A stretch of DNA of 30,897 bases from Saccoglossus kowalevskii (Eukaryota; Hemichordata; Enteropneusta; Harrimaniidae), in the NCBI RefSeq assembly GCF_000003605.2, contig NW_003155237.1, forward strand, positions 220,491 through 251,387, read 5' to 3'. The position numbers and the translations under genes are program-made. The notes under the pieces were generated by a model. The model ran no database searches and was not told where the DNA came from. It saw nothing but the letters and a program-made list of their open reading frames with translations. Below are positions 10,780 to 21,334 of the stretch, piece after piece. Each line of letters begins with the position of its first letter. The stretch's first letter is position 1.

Positions 10780-11380
10780 CATTATGTTTGGATACATATG
10801 CTTGGACATTTATGTTGTAATTTGATTCAAAATGGCCGAATGGCAGTTTTTTTTTATGCTAAAAATTCATCGAAATTATGAATTTCTGCCTTTTCATATC
10901 TTGGTCATTTATGTACGGAAACTCTGTACAAACATTATGGGACCTTGATGCACATCATTTTGTTTTTCAAATCAGAATCAAAATGGCCATTTTATGCAGT
11001 TCCAGCTATATCTTTGATATGACCCGACTGTTCATGTTCCAGCTTTATATATACATCATACAGCACGTCGCACATACCCATATGAGTTTGTTATTCAGAT
11101 CAAATTCAAAATGGCGGACTGGTGGCCATTTTGTTTTAATGAATGCTGTTGTGAAGCAATTTCTCTGACATGCTCTGACCATTCAAACTTTATAAATACA
11201 TTATACATCATGTCACACATATATTCATTTGTTGATGCATTTCAATATACAAAATGTAGTGGTCATTTCAATGTTGAACAAATTATCAAAATTAAGCACT
11301 TCTGCTATTCTAGATCTGGATTTCTGACGGTTCATTTTCAAACTTTATATACCGGGGGTGTTTCTCAAATTTGATAATCG
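10780..11380. repeat. Degenerate tandem block with TCAAAATGGCC cores
   Basis: TCAAAATGG(C) cores occur near 10828, 10978 and 11106, spaced about 130-150 bases. Each is preceded by a CAAACTTTATATA / CAAACATTAT type segment and a TACATCAT/GCACATCATT segment. Part of the last unit is shared with intron 16 (24 identical bases, 11122-11145 and 23363-23386), so this is a dispersed family and not only a local duplication. Confidence 0.65.
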
Positions 11381-11679
11381 CAAGGCTATTAACCAGACTT
11401 ATGTGACCACCGGTTCAACAATATTTTGGCAGATTCCCCTAGAGATCTAAATAATAATTAGCCAAACTTATTGATTTTGATTGTGTACAACTCAAATAAA
11501 TGTGATTGCAACAGTACTTACTATCTTATTATTTTTTGGACAAATATATCAAATGTATGAGTTGACAATCCATAAAAAAAAATAATACAACCTCCACCTG
11601 TCTTTAACCATTTTAATGAAGTTACTTTAATGAAGTTTGTTCAAATTTGTTACAGAGAATTGATTATAAACACAGATGC

Positions 11680-12190
11680 AAAGTGATTAGCTCCACTGTC
11701 AACATAGTCAAGTGGAGCTTATGATATCACTGATTGACATCACTGATCTAACTTAACATTTTTGACTTCCTGCTTGCCCCATTGGTTTGATATCTTATAT
11801 GTAGGTACCTCTAAAGAGTTGTTCATTACGTGACAATATCATCATATCTTTAACTTTGATGAATATTTTTGACTTCTTTTTTAAAATCGCGAGTCTGATT
11901 TCTTTGACATTAGTACATAGACCTCAGGCGAACCTCTCCCAGTTTATTAATTGTGTGACAACATCTTCAGTTTTCTAATTTTGATGAATATATGTGTTTG
12001 TTTTTTGTAAAAAGTGATATTTTCAACTTCTTGTCAAAAAACCTCAAGTTAAATTGCTGTGATATTAAATATATTGGTATCTCAAATGATCGTCTTCCAG
12101 ATTTGTTCATTTCATGAATTTCGTGATTTGTTTTTTTAATTTTAAAGAATATTTTTGTCATTTTCATTACTATGGATAAGATAGCTTCCA
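11680..12190. repeat. Degenerate repeat block with TTTGATGAATAT cores and a hairpin
   Basis: TTTGATGAATAT(TTTTGACTT) occurs near 11858 and, as TTTTGATGAATAT, near 11979. A weaker TTTAAAGAATATTTTTGTC copy lies near 12139. Units also share a GTGACAA-ATCATC/ATCTTC segment about 30 bases upstream. At the left is AGCTCCACT (11689-11697) with its exact inverse AGTGGAGCT (11711-11719) and a 13-base loop, extended outward by imperfect GTGAT/ATCAC. Confidence 0.55.
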
Positions 12191-12491
12191 CTTAATGCAT
12201 CTCAATGAGTGCTGGTTTACCTAATGGGATTCTTGTTTAATACGTTATTCTTAATTGCTGGCGAAATGTGCATCACTAACAATGTTGCTATATCAGCTGA
12301 CAGGCTGCTTGTTTCTGTTTAAATCCAATCCAGAATTAAGTTTTACACATTGTATGACATTAATTGTAGGCTTATATTGTTCTAATAGGTGAATCGTGTA
12401 ATAATATTTTTTTACACTGAAACATCTCCATAATATTTCAATGCTATGGTCAAAAAAAATAATAATGTTTGCACCATGTTTTTTTTTCCAG

Positions 12492-12699
12492 GCAAGTACA
12501 AGAGCGATATGATAGCCTACATGATAGGACAAAGAGGAAGGTTCAGGCTGTGGAAGTTGTACTCTTAGATTACCGCACTTTAGTAGAGAGGGTTCAAGAA
12601 TTCTTGGGATGGCTAGGAAAAACAGAAAGGCATATGACGTCTCAGGGACCTCTCAGTCCTACCATAGAAGAAGCTGAAAATCAGCTGCAACTACACACT
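12492..12699 (+). CDS. Exon 3: helix C of the opening half-repeat and helix A of spectrin repeat 1
   Basis: One base completes the Arg codon split with exon 2, then 69 codons run from QVQERYDSLHDRTKRKVQAV to NQLQLHT, with a GTAAGT donor. Residues 1-27 are a typical spectrin helix C. Then VQEFLGWLGKTERHM is a textbook helix A with the conserved Trp, followed by the A-B loop and the start of helix B (IEEAENQLQLH). The exon ends in phase 0 inside helix B, the pattern kept by the rest of the rod. Confidence 0.93.
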
Positions 12700-13210
12700 G
12701 TAAGTACTTTATCATATGTTTGTGATTTACTATGCTCGAACTGTCCAATTTTATAAACAAGTTGCCCCCTTTCTGCCTACCTAATATGAAACTGACCATA
12801 ACTTGGTATTAACCTTACAATTGACCTCTTTCAATGTGTACTTTGTGCTATTAGTGAATGGCTATGTATTATAATTGGTTTTAAACTTGCAAAATATTGG
12901 TAGGGATCTTCCTACATAATGGAAATAGCCATTACTCAAGTTCCGGGATGTTGGTTATTTGCAATGGTCCTCTGCCGATGTAGTTCTACTGTATGGCTAT
13001 AATTTTTGCAGCAAAGCTCATTATTGGACCTTCTTTAAATATAAATATGAAATTTATGCAATTCAAGATTGCAATTTGTCATGATATTTGTTTACGTTAT
13101 GAGATGAAATGTGATCTTTTTATTTTTTATTTTCAATAATTTCAAAAGTCAAATGAAAAATGAGCAACTTGAATGAAGGAATAAAATAGATAACTTTTTT
13201 TTTTTTAAAG
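12700..13210 (+). other. Intron 3
   Basis: No feature is seen beyond AT-rich sequence and a long T tract before the AAAG acceptor. Confidence 0.8.
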
Positions 13211-13537
13211 GCAATGTGCAGTGAATTAGAGAGCAGGAGAGCTATAGTAGACAGCATCAGTGGACAGGGTGATGCCATCTATCGTGGTCTCAGTCGTGGT
13301 GAACAAGAACACATCAAAAGACATGTGGACAATGTGAGAAAACAACTGAGTCTGGTGGAAGAATTGGCTGATAATAGAAAGAAGAGTCTTAAGAAGAGCG
13401 TTACAGATCGTGAGGAATACCATAAAAGGATACAGAGTTGTCATGATTGGATGGATGAGATTGAATCATCCGTGCTTACTGATGAGCAGCCCCGACTCCA
13501 TGCTGTAGATGTCGAGGAGCAGCTACAAGAAATTAAA
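13211..13537 (+). CDS. Exon 4: spectrin repeat block of 109 codons
   Basis: The block runs AMCSELESRRAIVDSISGQG ... VEEQLQEIK, exactly 109 codons, phase 0 at both ends, with a GTAAGA donor. It holds the rest of helix B (ELESRRAIVDSISGQGDAIY), helix C (EHIKRHVDNVRKQLSLVEEL ...) and helix A of the next repeat (YHKRIQSCHDWMDEIESSV, with the conserved Trp). The exon length equals one spectrin repeat, typical of a rod grown by duplication of single-exon units. Confidence 0.95.
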
Positions 13538-14027
13538 GTAAGATGCTTTGTAATGTACTTTTTGTAATAGAAAGTAAATGTTCTTCTCATTCTTTAGTTT
13601 AAATTCCACATCTTGAATACTTTGATGATGGGACTGCATACTATTAGCAAAGTGCAGCCAGAAGTAAATAAATCCTGCAATTGTTCACTGTTTTCATTCT
13701 CGGCACTAAAGTTGAGTTAAGCATACCGTACAACTACTTTTGTTGCCTTGTTGTTCTGCAACTGCTCGTGTTCTTTCACTTGGTTCATAACAAATTAAAT
13801 TGAATTATTCGCTATGTTGGAAATCTGGGTCAGCCTTTATTGTCAACAGATATAATCTCTGTGGGGTTAAAAATTAGTCATAAAGACACCCTGTGGACGT
13901 AAAAAAAATGGAAACTCCTATGGTGATTCCGTTGAAAGCGTTTTTTGTCACACTCACCATAATCAGAATCTGCGGGTATTCCTGGTCACTTGTTGATATT
14001 AATTGGCCAAACTTATCTGTATCTTAG
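13538..14027 (+). other. Intron 4
   Basis: No gene or clear repeat is seen. Confidence 0.8.
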
Positions 14028-14148
14028 GAGATTGCAGAAGCAATCGATGACCATAAACCTCATGTACTTGAAGCCATTTCTATTGGAAGGTTGCTTATAG
14101 TTGAGGGTAGCGAGGAGGACCAAGAGACTCTGGAAAAAGAGCTACAAG
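14028..14148 (+). CDS. Exon 5: helix B part of a split spectrin repeat
   Basis: The exon gives 40 codons plus one base (EIAEAIDDHKPHVLEAISIG ... ETLEKELQ), with a GTAAGT donor. It encodes helix B, the B-C loop (LLIVEGSEEDQ) and the first residues of helix C. With exon 6 it totals exactly 327 bases (109 codons), the same as unsplit repeats, so its intron interrupts an ancestral single-exon repeat. Confidence 0.93.
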
Positions 14149-14859
14149 GTAAGTGTGCATGTAAGCTTGATATCCCGGGACACAACAACATAGCAACTGT
14201 ACACTCACGGTGAAATGTTTCCCATCCTGTATTTAATACCCTATGGTCATTGTCCGAGACATAATGCACTTTTAAACATTTTTGTCATTGTTCATTCAGG
14301 CAGAAAACGGGTGCATGCAAGGGAAGTCTAGTTAAGGGAATCGTCATGTAGATTTCAGCAATAGCTTTGTTCAGGTGTACAAACAAGTGCCAACATGCTT
14401 TAAAGGCATACTTTATTTTCATAAGTGTCTGCATGAGATGGGGGGGTGTGTGGATATTTCTGCCGGCTTTGTTGTAGATTTGATAATAATTCTATGCAAC
14501 AAGATAATAGAGGGGATTTTTGTTTATTCGTACGTTTACTTCAATTGATCGAGTTTCAAATCTTGTGTTTTCTCCCTGCGAAGGACTCTCAGAATTCAAA
14601 CTTACTGATTGTTAAATGCAGTTATGTTATAAAAACAAATGAATGTTTAAAACTTTCATTACCTTCCAAAAAAAATCTATTGAATAATGAAAACATACAC
14701 ACTTGAATTATTGGCCTTATGCCAACACCGATTAGTCCGGTTACTTCCATCACAATAACAACATCCCTTGCTTGACTAACCCGTTCTGATATGCAGAACC
14801 TCTTGTGTAGTGTTAAATTAAGTTTATGAAGATTATCATCTCATTATTTTTGTTTTCAG
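14149..14859 (+). other. Intron 5
   Basis: A G-rich run (14440-14447) and AT-rich sequence are present; no gene is seen. Confidence 0.8.
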
Positions 14860-15065
14860 ATGTGCAATATCGATTTGATAAGGTCACCAGGAGATGTCAG
14901 GAGAAACAGCATGCTCTGGAAGATGCCTTGGATAAGAGGAAGAGTATCCATGGTGACATAGAGAAAGTCACAACCTGGATGAAACCAGCTGAAACCAAAC
15001 TTGGTGATACCATCAAACTTAACTGCCCTATTGAGAGGATAGAAGGACAACTGAGACAACATCAG
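14860..15065 (+). CDS. Exon 6: helix C and helix A of the next spectrin repeat
   Basis: The exon completes a split Asp codon, then gives 68 codons, VQYRFDKVTRRCQEKQHALE ... GQLRQHQ. Helix C is followed by helix A (IHGDIEKVTTWMKPAETKL, conserved Trp) and the start of helix B (IERIEGQLRQHQ). It ends in phase 0 with a GTAGAG donor. The L-x-x-H-(K/Q/E/T) ending seen here recurs at most exon ends in the rod. Confidence 0.94.
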
Positions 15066-15375
15066 GTAGAGTCTATAGGATTGTTTATTGAACTTACCTA
15101 GATATAAACAAAAGCAGTTAATGTTACTAAAGTAGGTGGCAGTATCTAGACCATCCATAATTTTTTTAAACTAAGTGCAGCGATGAATTACAGTACAGCT
15201 GAGAACAAGTTTTTCATTTCAGTATTGAAACTATTATTTTTCAAAATACTCTTAATTTTATAAGATCACTGCTGCTTTTATTTAAAATATCTGTGTACAA
15301 ACTTGATGCTTGTCATAAAATTTTAAAGATTTATTTTATGTTGAATCTCTGAATGTTTTTTTTTTCTTTTTTCAG
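15066..15375 (+). other. Intron 6
   Basis: This is short and AT-rich, with a strong T tract before the TTTCAG acceptor. Nothing else is seen. Confidence 0.8.
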
Positions 15376-15518
15376 TCTATCTGTAATGATATTAAATTTT
15401 ATGAGGGCTTGGTTGGATCAATTCAAAAGCAAGGTGAACACATACTGCCTGAATTGAATGAGAGTGATAGGAATACATTTGAACAACAACTAGACAGTCT
15501 ACAAAAGCAGTGTGAAAG
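15376..15518 (+). CDS. Exon 7: helix B and start of helix C of a split repeat
   Basis: The exon gives 47 codons plus two bases, SICNDIKFYEGLVGSIQKQG ... QLDSLQKQCER, with a GTATGA donor. Helix B is followed by the loop (PELNESDRN) and the first half of helix C. Exons 7 and 8 total 330 bases (110 codons), one repeat. Confidence 0.92.
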
Positions 15519-16514
15519 GTATGATAAATTTTCTGCTCATGATAGTTTTTTCCATGTGAAGTAAGTTATATAATTTCCTTCTTGTTTTGTTAGTCCAGTA
15601 TAAAAGTCTGATTGGTCTGATATATTTTGGCTGATTAGTTTAGAATAATTTTCATATTTTATTTTTACCGTAACATTAAAATAGAATTCACAATTTAATT
15701 TGAATGTCCTGATGTTTTGTGTGTGCTAATTGCAAGTGCTGATTGTATATAAATTTGGTGCATTTCACCACATAAACACGATACATGGCAGAGCTGTGCA
15801 AAACTATCCTTTTATTTTTTTTATTTTCACTCAACTTAAATTTAAGAAATTCCATTTTGCCTCAAGATTTCCGCAAAGTCATTCCTTTTATAGGGCACAC
15901 TGCATCTGTAATAGCATTATGGCAATTTTAATCAGCTGTCCTAGCATAAGCTATGATCAGTCAACCACTTGTGGACCATACCCACTGTAGCCTCCCAATT
16001 AGACTCTGCTACAAACTCGTCATAGGATGCTAGGCCACTCCTTTTTTCAGTGTTAGACCATTAAATCCCCCCCCCCAAATAACCACTGTTCTAACAGTGA
16101 TCAGTTTTGTGGGTTCGATTGATTTAATGATGCATAACTTGGTGTCCGTCTACTCTTCAAATGAATGTTTATGGAACTGTGAAATAGACGATGTGTTTCT
16201 GTGGTTCATGACTTGTATGCACAATGTGTTGTTGCCTGGCATTGTTGCTATGCATGCAATGTTGTCAGACATTGTCTACATATCTTTTACAGCTTAAATT
16301 GGAATTTGTTAATAAAAAGTTTGATAAGGAATTCAGAATATTTACAATCAATATATATCTTTGGAATACTAAGATTATGTTGTCAACTGGAAAGGAGATG
16401 CAAAAATTACAATTTTCCTGTTGTTTCATTTTATTTAAATATAGCATTGCTTACTCTATGGGATTCTTATTGCATGTAATATTGACGTAATACCAAATGT
16501 GACTTGATTTGCAG
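15519..16514 (+). other. Intron 7
   Basis: This contains a run of ten C residues (about 16067-16076). Overlapping short open frames between 15730 and 16490 show no protein features. No gene is seen. Confidence 0.75.
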
Positions 16515-16701
16515 GGTATCCACTACAGCCAATGATAGGAAACATGAATTAGAGACAGCCTTGGCAGAGAGGAAAAAATACGAAGTTGATGTTAAAGAGT
16601 GTGATAAATGGTTGCAAGATTCAATCAAAATGGCCAAGACAATTGACCAGCCGGTTGGACATACACTGGATGATGCACAGGAACTCCTTCAAAAATACCA
16701 T
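16515..16701 (+). CDS. Exon 8: helix C end and helix A of a spectrin repeat
   Basis: One base completes Arg, then 62 codons run VSTTANDRKHELETALAERK ... AQELLQKYH. The rest of helix C is followed by helix A (YEVDVKECDKWLQDSIKMA, conserved Trp) and the start of helix B. It ends in phase 0 with a GTATGA donor. Confidence 0.92.
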
Positions 16702-17075
16702 GTATGATTTATTATGTTTATTTTCTGAAATCAAAGGCAGATAATAGATAAGGGTGTGCAACTAGGGTGATATTCCACTGATTGGGAGAAATCACACACA
16801 CAAATATCTAGAAATATTAACTAAATTCAAGTCTGCAATAGAAATGTTTAGGGTACGACTTAGGTTGCTATTTCTAGTGTTTTTGCATATTTATACTGCA
16901 TACACATATCAAATAACCTGAAACGTTAATTTCAACAGTTGAACCTTTTCATTGTTATCTACCCTGTCTATTATATACCTTTTGTAAAATAAAATAAAGA
17001 AATAATTCATGTTTTTTTAAATTAAATTGCAAAAAAAATGTCCTTCAACTAGTGCAAACTTTCAATTGTTATCAG
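16702..17075 (+). other. Intron 8
   Basis: AT-rich; nothing further is seen. Confidence 0.8.
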
Positions 17076-17381
17076 GAGTTACAAGCACAGTTGGCCACAC
17101 ATCACGCAGACATTGAATCTCTTAACACAAAGAAAGAGCATATGGCTAAGAGTGGACAGGCTACATCATCTGGAGATGTCATGAGAATCAACAACACTTA
17201 CGATGACTTGAACAAACAGCTTGAAAAGAAATGTGCTGAACTGCAGAGAGCTGTCCAATCTAGAGAACAATTTACGGAAGGTACCCAGGATATTGAAAAA
17301 TGTCTTGAGGAGTGCTATGCTGGTATTTCTAAGATAGAACAGCCTGGATTGACAGCTGAGGAAAAACTTGAACGTTACCAG
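17076..17381 (+). CDS. Exon 9: spectrin repeat block of 102 codons
   Basis: The block runs ELQAQLATHHADIESLNTKK ... EEKLERYQ, phase 0 both ends, with a GTAAGA donor. Helix B is followed by a Gly/Ser loop (AKSGQATSSGDV), helix C (MRINNTYDDLNKQLEKKCAE) and helix A (FTEGTQDIEKCLEECYAGI). The usual helix-A Trp is replaced by Cys here, and the block is shorter than the 107-110 norm, which marks a diverged repeat. Confidence 0.93.
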
Positions 17382-18166
17382 GTAAGATTTCAGATTTCTG
17401 TTTCTGGTACTTATTTATTTCATTCCTGCCTTGTTTTAGTGTACTGTTGCATTAACTGTGTATTGTAATACAATTTATTAACCACTCTGAGCACCTGAAC
17501 TTTACAGTATACATGGTGGAGGCTTATGACCTACATTTCTATGTACACAGTGTAGGTGTGGGAGTAACGATGTATATGCTGTATTGAGAGTCATTTACAT
17601 TTGTCATGATCAATGTCCAAGTTGTCTTAAAATTGATTTCAGACATGATGTCCAAGAGAATAATCATTTACCATTAAAACTTGATTAATGAGTGATTGAA
17701 TTGAAAGCTACATGTCTGGAACCCTAAAACAACAACTTTGAACCTAATGGCAGTAAGGGTGTCTGCTGTAGAGATTTATGTAGTCTTCTCATGTGTACTG
17801 AATCTAACCCTTGGCAACATTAATATATTACACAGATGTAGTGTCCTCTACCCCCCTCCCCCCTTTAATGAATACACCCACTGACACCCAAGTTGAAACC
17901 TATTTGCCAATTTAATCTTAATGTTTTGTTGTATTACTGTTGTGTTGCCATGGTATTCACTATCAGAATGCTCAAAGTTCATCTGTAAAGTTTACCCACT
18001 CACCACTTAGTTTATCATCTCATTCATCATCTTTTTTGTTGCTGTTCGAGTCGCAGTCGTAAAGCCATCATCATGTGAATTAATGAAGTTCAAAAAACCC
18101 AGAGTTCCATAATCAATTTATTCAACCATGCTTTCTCAATTTACTGTTATTTGTGTTTGATTATAG
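17382..18166 (+). other. Intron 9
   Basis: A pyrimidine-rich CCCCCCTCCCCCC stretch lies near 17852-17864. No gene is seen. Confidence 0.8.
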
Positions 18167-18493
18167 ACCTTAGCACAAGAATTAAAAGCGAAACATGCTG
18201 CACTTGGCCTCTTAAGCGGACATGGACAACAGATCAGTAGTGAAGGTAATGAAGCGGACAGGCAGCAAGTTGCTGACCAGCTGGCAAAATTACAAAACAA
18301 TTTGGAAGCAGCCTTATCAAAGATCGAAGAAAAACAACGAGAGAACGAGAAAACCTTGGAAGAAAAGAAAGCAGCTAAATCGCAGATTACCAAAGCATTG
18401 GAATGGTTGCAACAAGCACAGAGTGTTGCCATTAGTGATGAATCTATACCATTGGATATACATTCATCTAAAGAAGCACTCCAAAAACAACAG
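18167..18493 (+). CDS. Exon 10: spectrin repeat block of 109 codons
   Basis: The block runs TLAQELKAKHAALGLLSGHG ... SKEALQKQQ, phase 0 both ends, with a GTGGGT donor. Helix B is followed by the loop (SSEGNEAD), helix C (RQQVADQLAKLQNNLEAALS ...) and helix A (AAKSQITKALEWLQQAQSV, conserved Trp). It is rich in Lys, Gln and Glu, as expected of exposed coiled coil. Confidence 0.94.
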
Positions 18494-19045
18494 GTGGGTA
18501 AAGTCAGCAAAGTATGTGTGTAGTAGGTGGCGATTATTTTTTTCAGCTGAGGTCAACTATTGTCAATAAACTCTATTGTATGTCTCTTCTTTATTGTATT
18601 CTGTTTATTTTGTTTTCACGTCAGAAACAGTTATGTGTCATTTGTTGTAGTATTAGTTTATTCATGTTTTTATTATGATAATGTATTATATTCTAAATCC
18701 TCTTGTTTCTATGACATACTTTGACAGTCTGTCATCACTATTGCCAAATGTTTTCTTCTTTCACCAAATCGTTCTAATGTATTTGCTGTATTAGTAGTAC
18801 TGTAAAATCTGTATTAAAAGCTGCGGCTTCTATTGAAATGGTACAATGCGATGGAAGGGATGCGGCTTCTATATTGGAACATTTACACATATGAGAAATG
18901 ATGTAGTTGTAACAAGAATGGGTGTGACTTCTATTAGAAATGCAACTTCTAATACAGATTTTACGGTACATACTTTTATTAGAGCTGCGCTTTGTACTGC
19001 AATTATTAATAAAAAAATTACTTAATTAAAAAATATGATTTACAG
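18494..19045 (+). other. Intron 10, carries a TA-flanked MITE
   Basis: The intron is otherwise unremarkable; the inverted-repeat element at about 18800-18966 occupies a third of it. Confidence 0.8.
18800..18966. mobile_element. MITE, Tc1/mariner-like, TA target site duplication
   Basis: The termini are inverted copies. The left end reads CTGTAAAATCTGTATTA and the right end, in reverse complement, reads CCGTAAAATCTGTATTA, one mismatch in 17. A TA dinucleotide flanks each side (18798-18799 and 18967-18968). The inside is built of short direct repeats of GCGGCTTCTAT type (near 18823, 18861 and, diverged, 18925 and 18943). At 167 bases it is too short to encode a transposase; mobilisation in trans by a Tc1/mariner-type enzyme is inferred from the TA duplication. 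Confidence 0.75.
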
Positions 19046-19369
19046 GCACTGGAGAATGAAACTGAAAAAGAGATACAGAGGTTGCAACAACTATCCGATT
19101 CCATCCGTGCAAAGTTTGCTGAACTTGGAGAAGAGATTCCACCAGAAGTACAAGAACAGTTAGATGCCATTGAGAAGAAACAAATGCAATTGCGAACATC
19201 TATGAAGGAGAAACAAGCTGCATTGGAATCTGGCATTGCGTTGAGAGAAAAATACCAAAAAGCTGTTGACGATGTTGCTTTGTGGCTGGATAAAGCAAAT
19301 CAGAAACTACATGAAGGACAAGATGGTGCAGACTATGAGAATCTACCAATCGCTCTTGAGGACCATAAG
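19046..19369 (+). CDS. Exon 11: spectrin repeat block of 108 codons
   Basis: The block runs ALENETEKEIQRLQQLSDSI ... IALEDHK, phase 0 both ends, with a GTATAG donor. Helix B, the loop (LGEEIPPEV), helix C (QEQLDAIEKKQMQLRTSMKE ...) and helix A (YQKAVDDVALWLDKANQKL, conserved Trp) are all clear. The ending LEDHK is typical of spectraplakin and nesprin repeat borders. Confidence 0.95.
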
Positions 19370-20421
19370 GTATAGAACCAACTTCCTGTGTCTGTCATTC
19401 AAAGTGAATCAAATAATCCTATATTTTTGTGAAATATTAATTTGTCAATTTCATAGTTAGTTACTTGGACAATCGATGCTATTAACATAGTGCAAAGTGA
19501 CGCCATTTGTATTTTTAATTAAATGATCGAAAATAAGTAGAAAATGTAGCCAAGCATTATAATATACATGGTTGATGTGTATTACGTGTATTAAGAAGAA
19601 GTAAGAAGTTGTACTCTCAAAGTTGATAAACATGTATCACCAGTTTGACAACAAATCATTGTTAATATGATCTTACAAGCTGTGCCTTTGATAGGCTGAT
19701 AGCTATAGATGCAGGTTCGTTGGCACTTGGAGTGAAACAATTTTTTTTTTTGTATTTTCTTATCCAGACAGTCTTGGCTAGATAGTGTTGACATTTCGGA
19801 GTTCTGTCAATGGTGGAACATACTCAAAAAATAAAAATATTGGGAACCCAGGCACGCATATGTAATTAAAAGTCCGAAAGTTTGTTTACTTTGCTCTTTG
19901 ATTGACAAGTCACTGTTGATGATGTATGCAAATAGTTGCTGGCCTCAGAACAGTGCGGCGGTGTGTGACTTCCTTCTTGGCTCCCTGTTTTACTTACCTC
20001 AAGCGCAATCAACTAGCCTCGCAAACTTCTAAAAACAGACAAGATTTCTCTTGCCATTTTCACTGTAAAATGTCCTTTTATTGACCCCAATGTTTTTTTT
20101 AAGATTACCAATTATTCACTTACTATATCTAGGAGAACAATGAATTGACCACTGTTGAGAACATGCACTAAAACTCACTTAATGTACCAGAAATATCGCC
20201 TCGGGCACTCTGTCAATATGATTGTTTTTTTAATGTAAGTTACCCAGACACAAGCAATTCATAATGTGGTATGCATGGGAACAATGGAGGCGCTCTGTAT
20301 GAAAGCTGGTTTATACTAGATACGTCTTACTAGTATTAACAATACCTTGCACTAGGTGTGTACATTATTTACTTGAAATTGAACAATGAAAATAATTTCC
20401 CTACTGTTGTATTATCAATAG
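19370..20421 (+). other. Intron 11
   Basis: About 1 kb without recognisable gene or defined repeat; a T10 run lies near 19741. Confidence 0.75.
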
Positions 20422-20742
20422 GAATTCTTCCGAGATGAAAATGGCTGCCATGACAAAATGGATGAAGCTGTTGAGCTGGCGAAGAAGATTTCGGTTTCCT
20501 TGGCGTCTGAAGAGAAGGATGTAATGAAGGATAAGCTGAATACATTGAATACTGAGTTGACTCGTGTTCTAGCTGCAGCCGTGGTAAAGGAAGAGAAATT
20601 ACACCATTATACCGAGAACTGGGAAACATTCCAAGCTGAAGTGATATCAACGAGAGAAGCTATTGAGGTTGTTGCTCAAAAGTGTGTGACTTCCATTGAG
20701 CCATCTATAGAAGGGGCTAAACAGGCTTTAGACCAGCATGGG
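20422..20742 (+). CDS. Exon 12: spectrin repeat block of 107 codons
   Basis: The block runs EFFRDENGCHDKMDEAVELA ... AKQALDQHG, phase 0 both ends, with a GTAAGA donor. Helix B is followed by the loop (SLASEEKDV), helix C (MKDKLNTLNTELTRVLAAAV ...) and helix A. In helix A the aromatic is shifted (YTENWETFQAEVISTREAIE), with Trp about a dozen residues earlier than in other blocks and Val-Val-Ala at the usual Trp position. Confidence 0.93.
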
Positions 20743-21007
20743 GTAAGACACTAGATTAAAACACTTCATTTATTTTACAGTGCATGATTTTGTGTAAATG
20801 AATTTATATATACATACATTTCATTAGTATGCACCATTAAACTATTCATTTGATCTAGATGAAGTTCTAGTACAGCATACTCGTTGTTCATCAGTTACTT
20901 CTGTGAGATATACCGATTCCTGCTTTTCAATGAAAGTTGAGAAGTGGTCTTTAAGATTTTCACAAATAATGTATTGAAACTGTCCAACCATGTTATTCTT
21001 CATACAG
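20743..21007 (+). other. Intron 12
   Basis: Short; no feature is seen. Confidence 0.8.
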
Positions 21008-21334
21008 TTATATGTATCAGAACTGAAAATATACGAGGACCCCGTTGAAGTTCTAAAAGGTAAAGCCAGCAAACTGAAAGATGAAGGCAGCAAACTTGGA
21101 AAAGAATCTGTTGAGAAGAAACTGAAGGAAATCCAAGAACCGTGGAATAAACTGAATCTCAAAGCTGCTGAGCAGGGTAAAACTATCCATGAATGTGTTG
21201 TACAGTGGCAAGAATATCAGACAGCGCTAGAAGAAGTCTCTGAGTTTGTCACCAATGCTGAGAAGGCTATCCCATCCTTGGTGGTTGAGACTGTTCCAAG
21301 TCAGCAACTCACTCAGGATCTTCAACATGCTAAG
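21008..21334 (+). CDS. Exon 13: spectrin repeat block of 109 codons
   Basis: The block runs LYVSELKIYEDPVEVLKGKA ... TQDLQHAK, phase 0 both ends, with a GTAAGT donor. Helix B (LKIYEDPVEVLKGKASKLKD), helix C (VEKKLKEIQEPWNKLNLKAA) and helix A (VQWQEYQTALEEVSEFVTNA) are visible. The late helix-A Trp is replaced by Phe, while the early Trp (VQWQEY) is kept. Confidence 0.94.

Larger units (their letters stand above)
9159..12491 (+). other. Intron 2, repeat-rich
   Basis: This is the longest intron downstream of exon 1b. It holds a small hairpin (AAACCT-CA-AGGTTT, 10207-10220), a degenerate repeat block with CAAAATGGC motifs at about 10.77-11.38 kb, and a second degenerate repeat block with a 9-bp hairpin at about 11.68-12.19 kb. 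Open frames near 10494-11374 lie inside the repeat and are not genes. Confidence 0.7.

Noticed and set aside
10494-11374. Several 87-96 codon frames in intron 2
   Set aside because: They overlap the degenerate CAAAATGGC repeat block and show no transposase or reverse-transcriptase motif.
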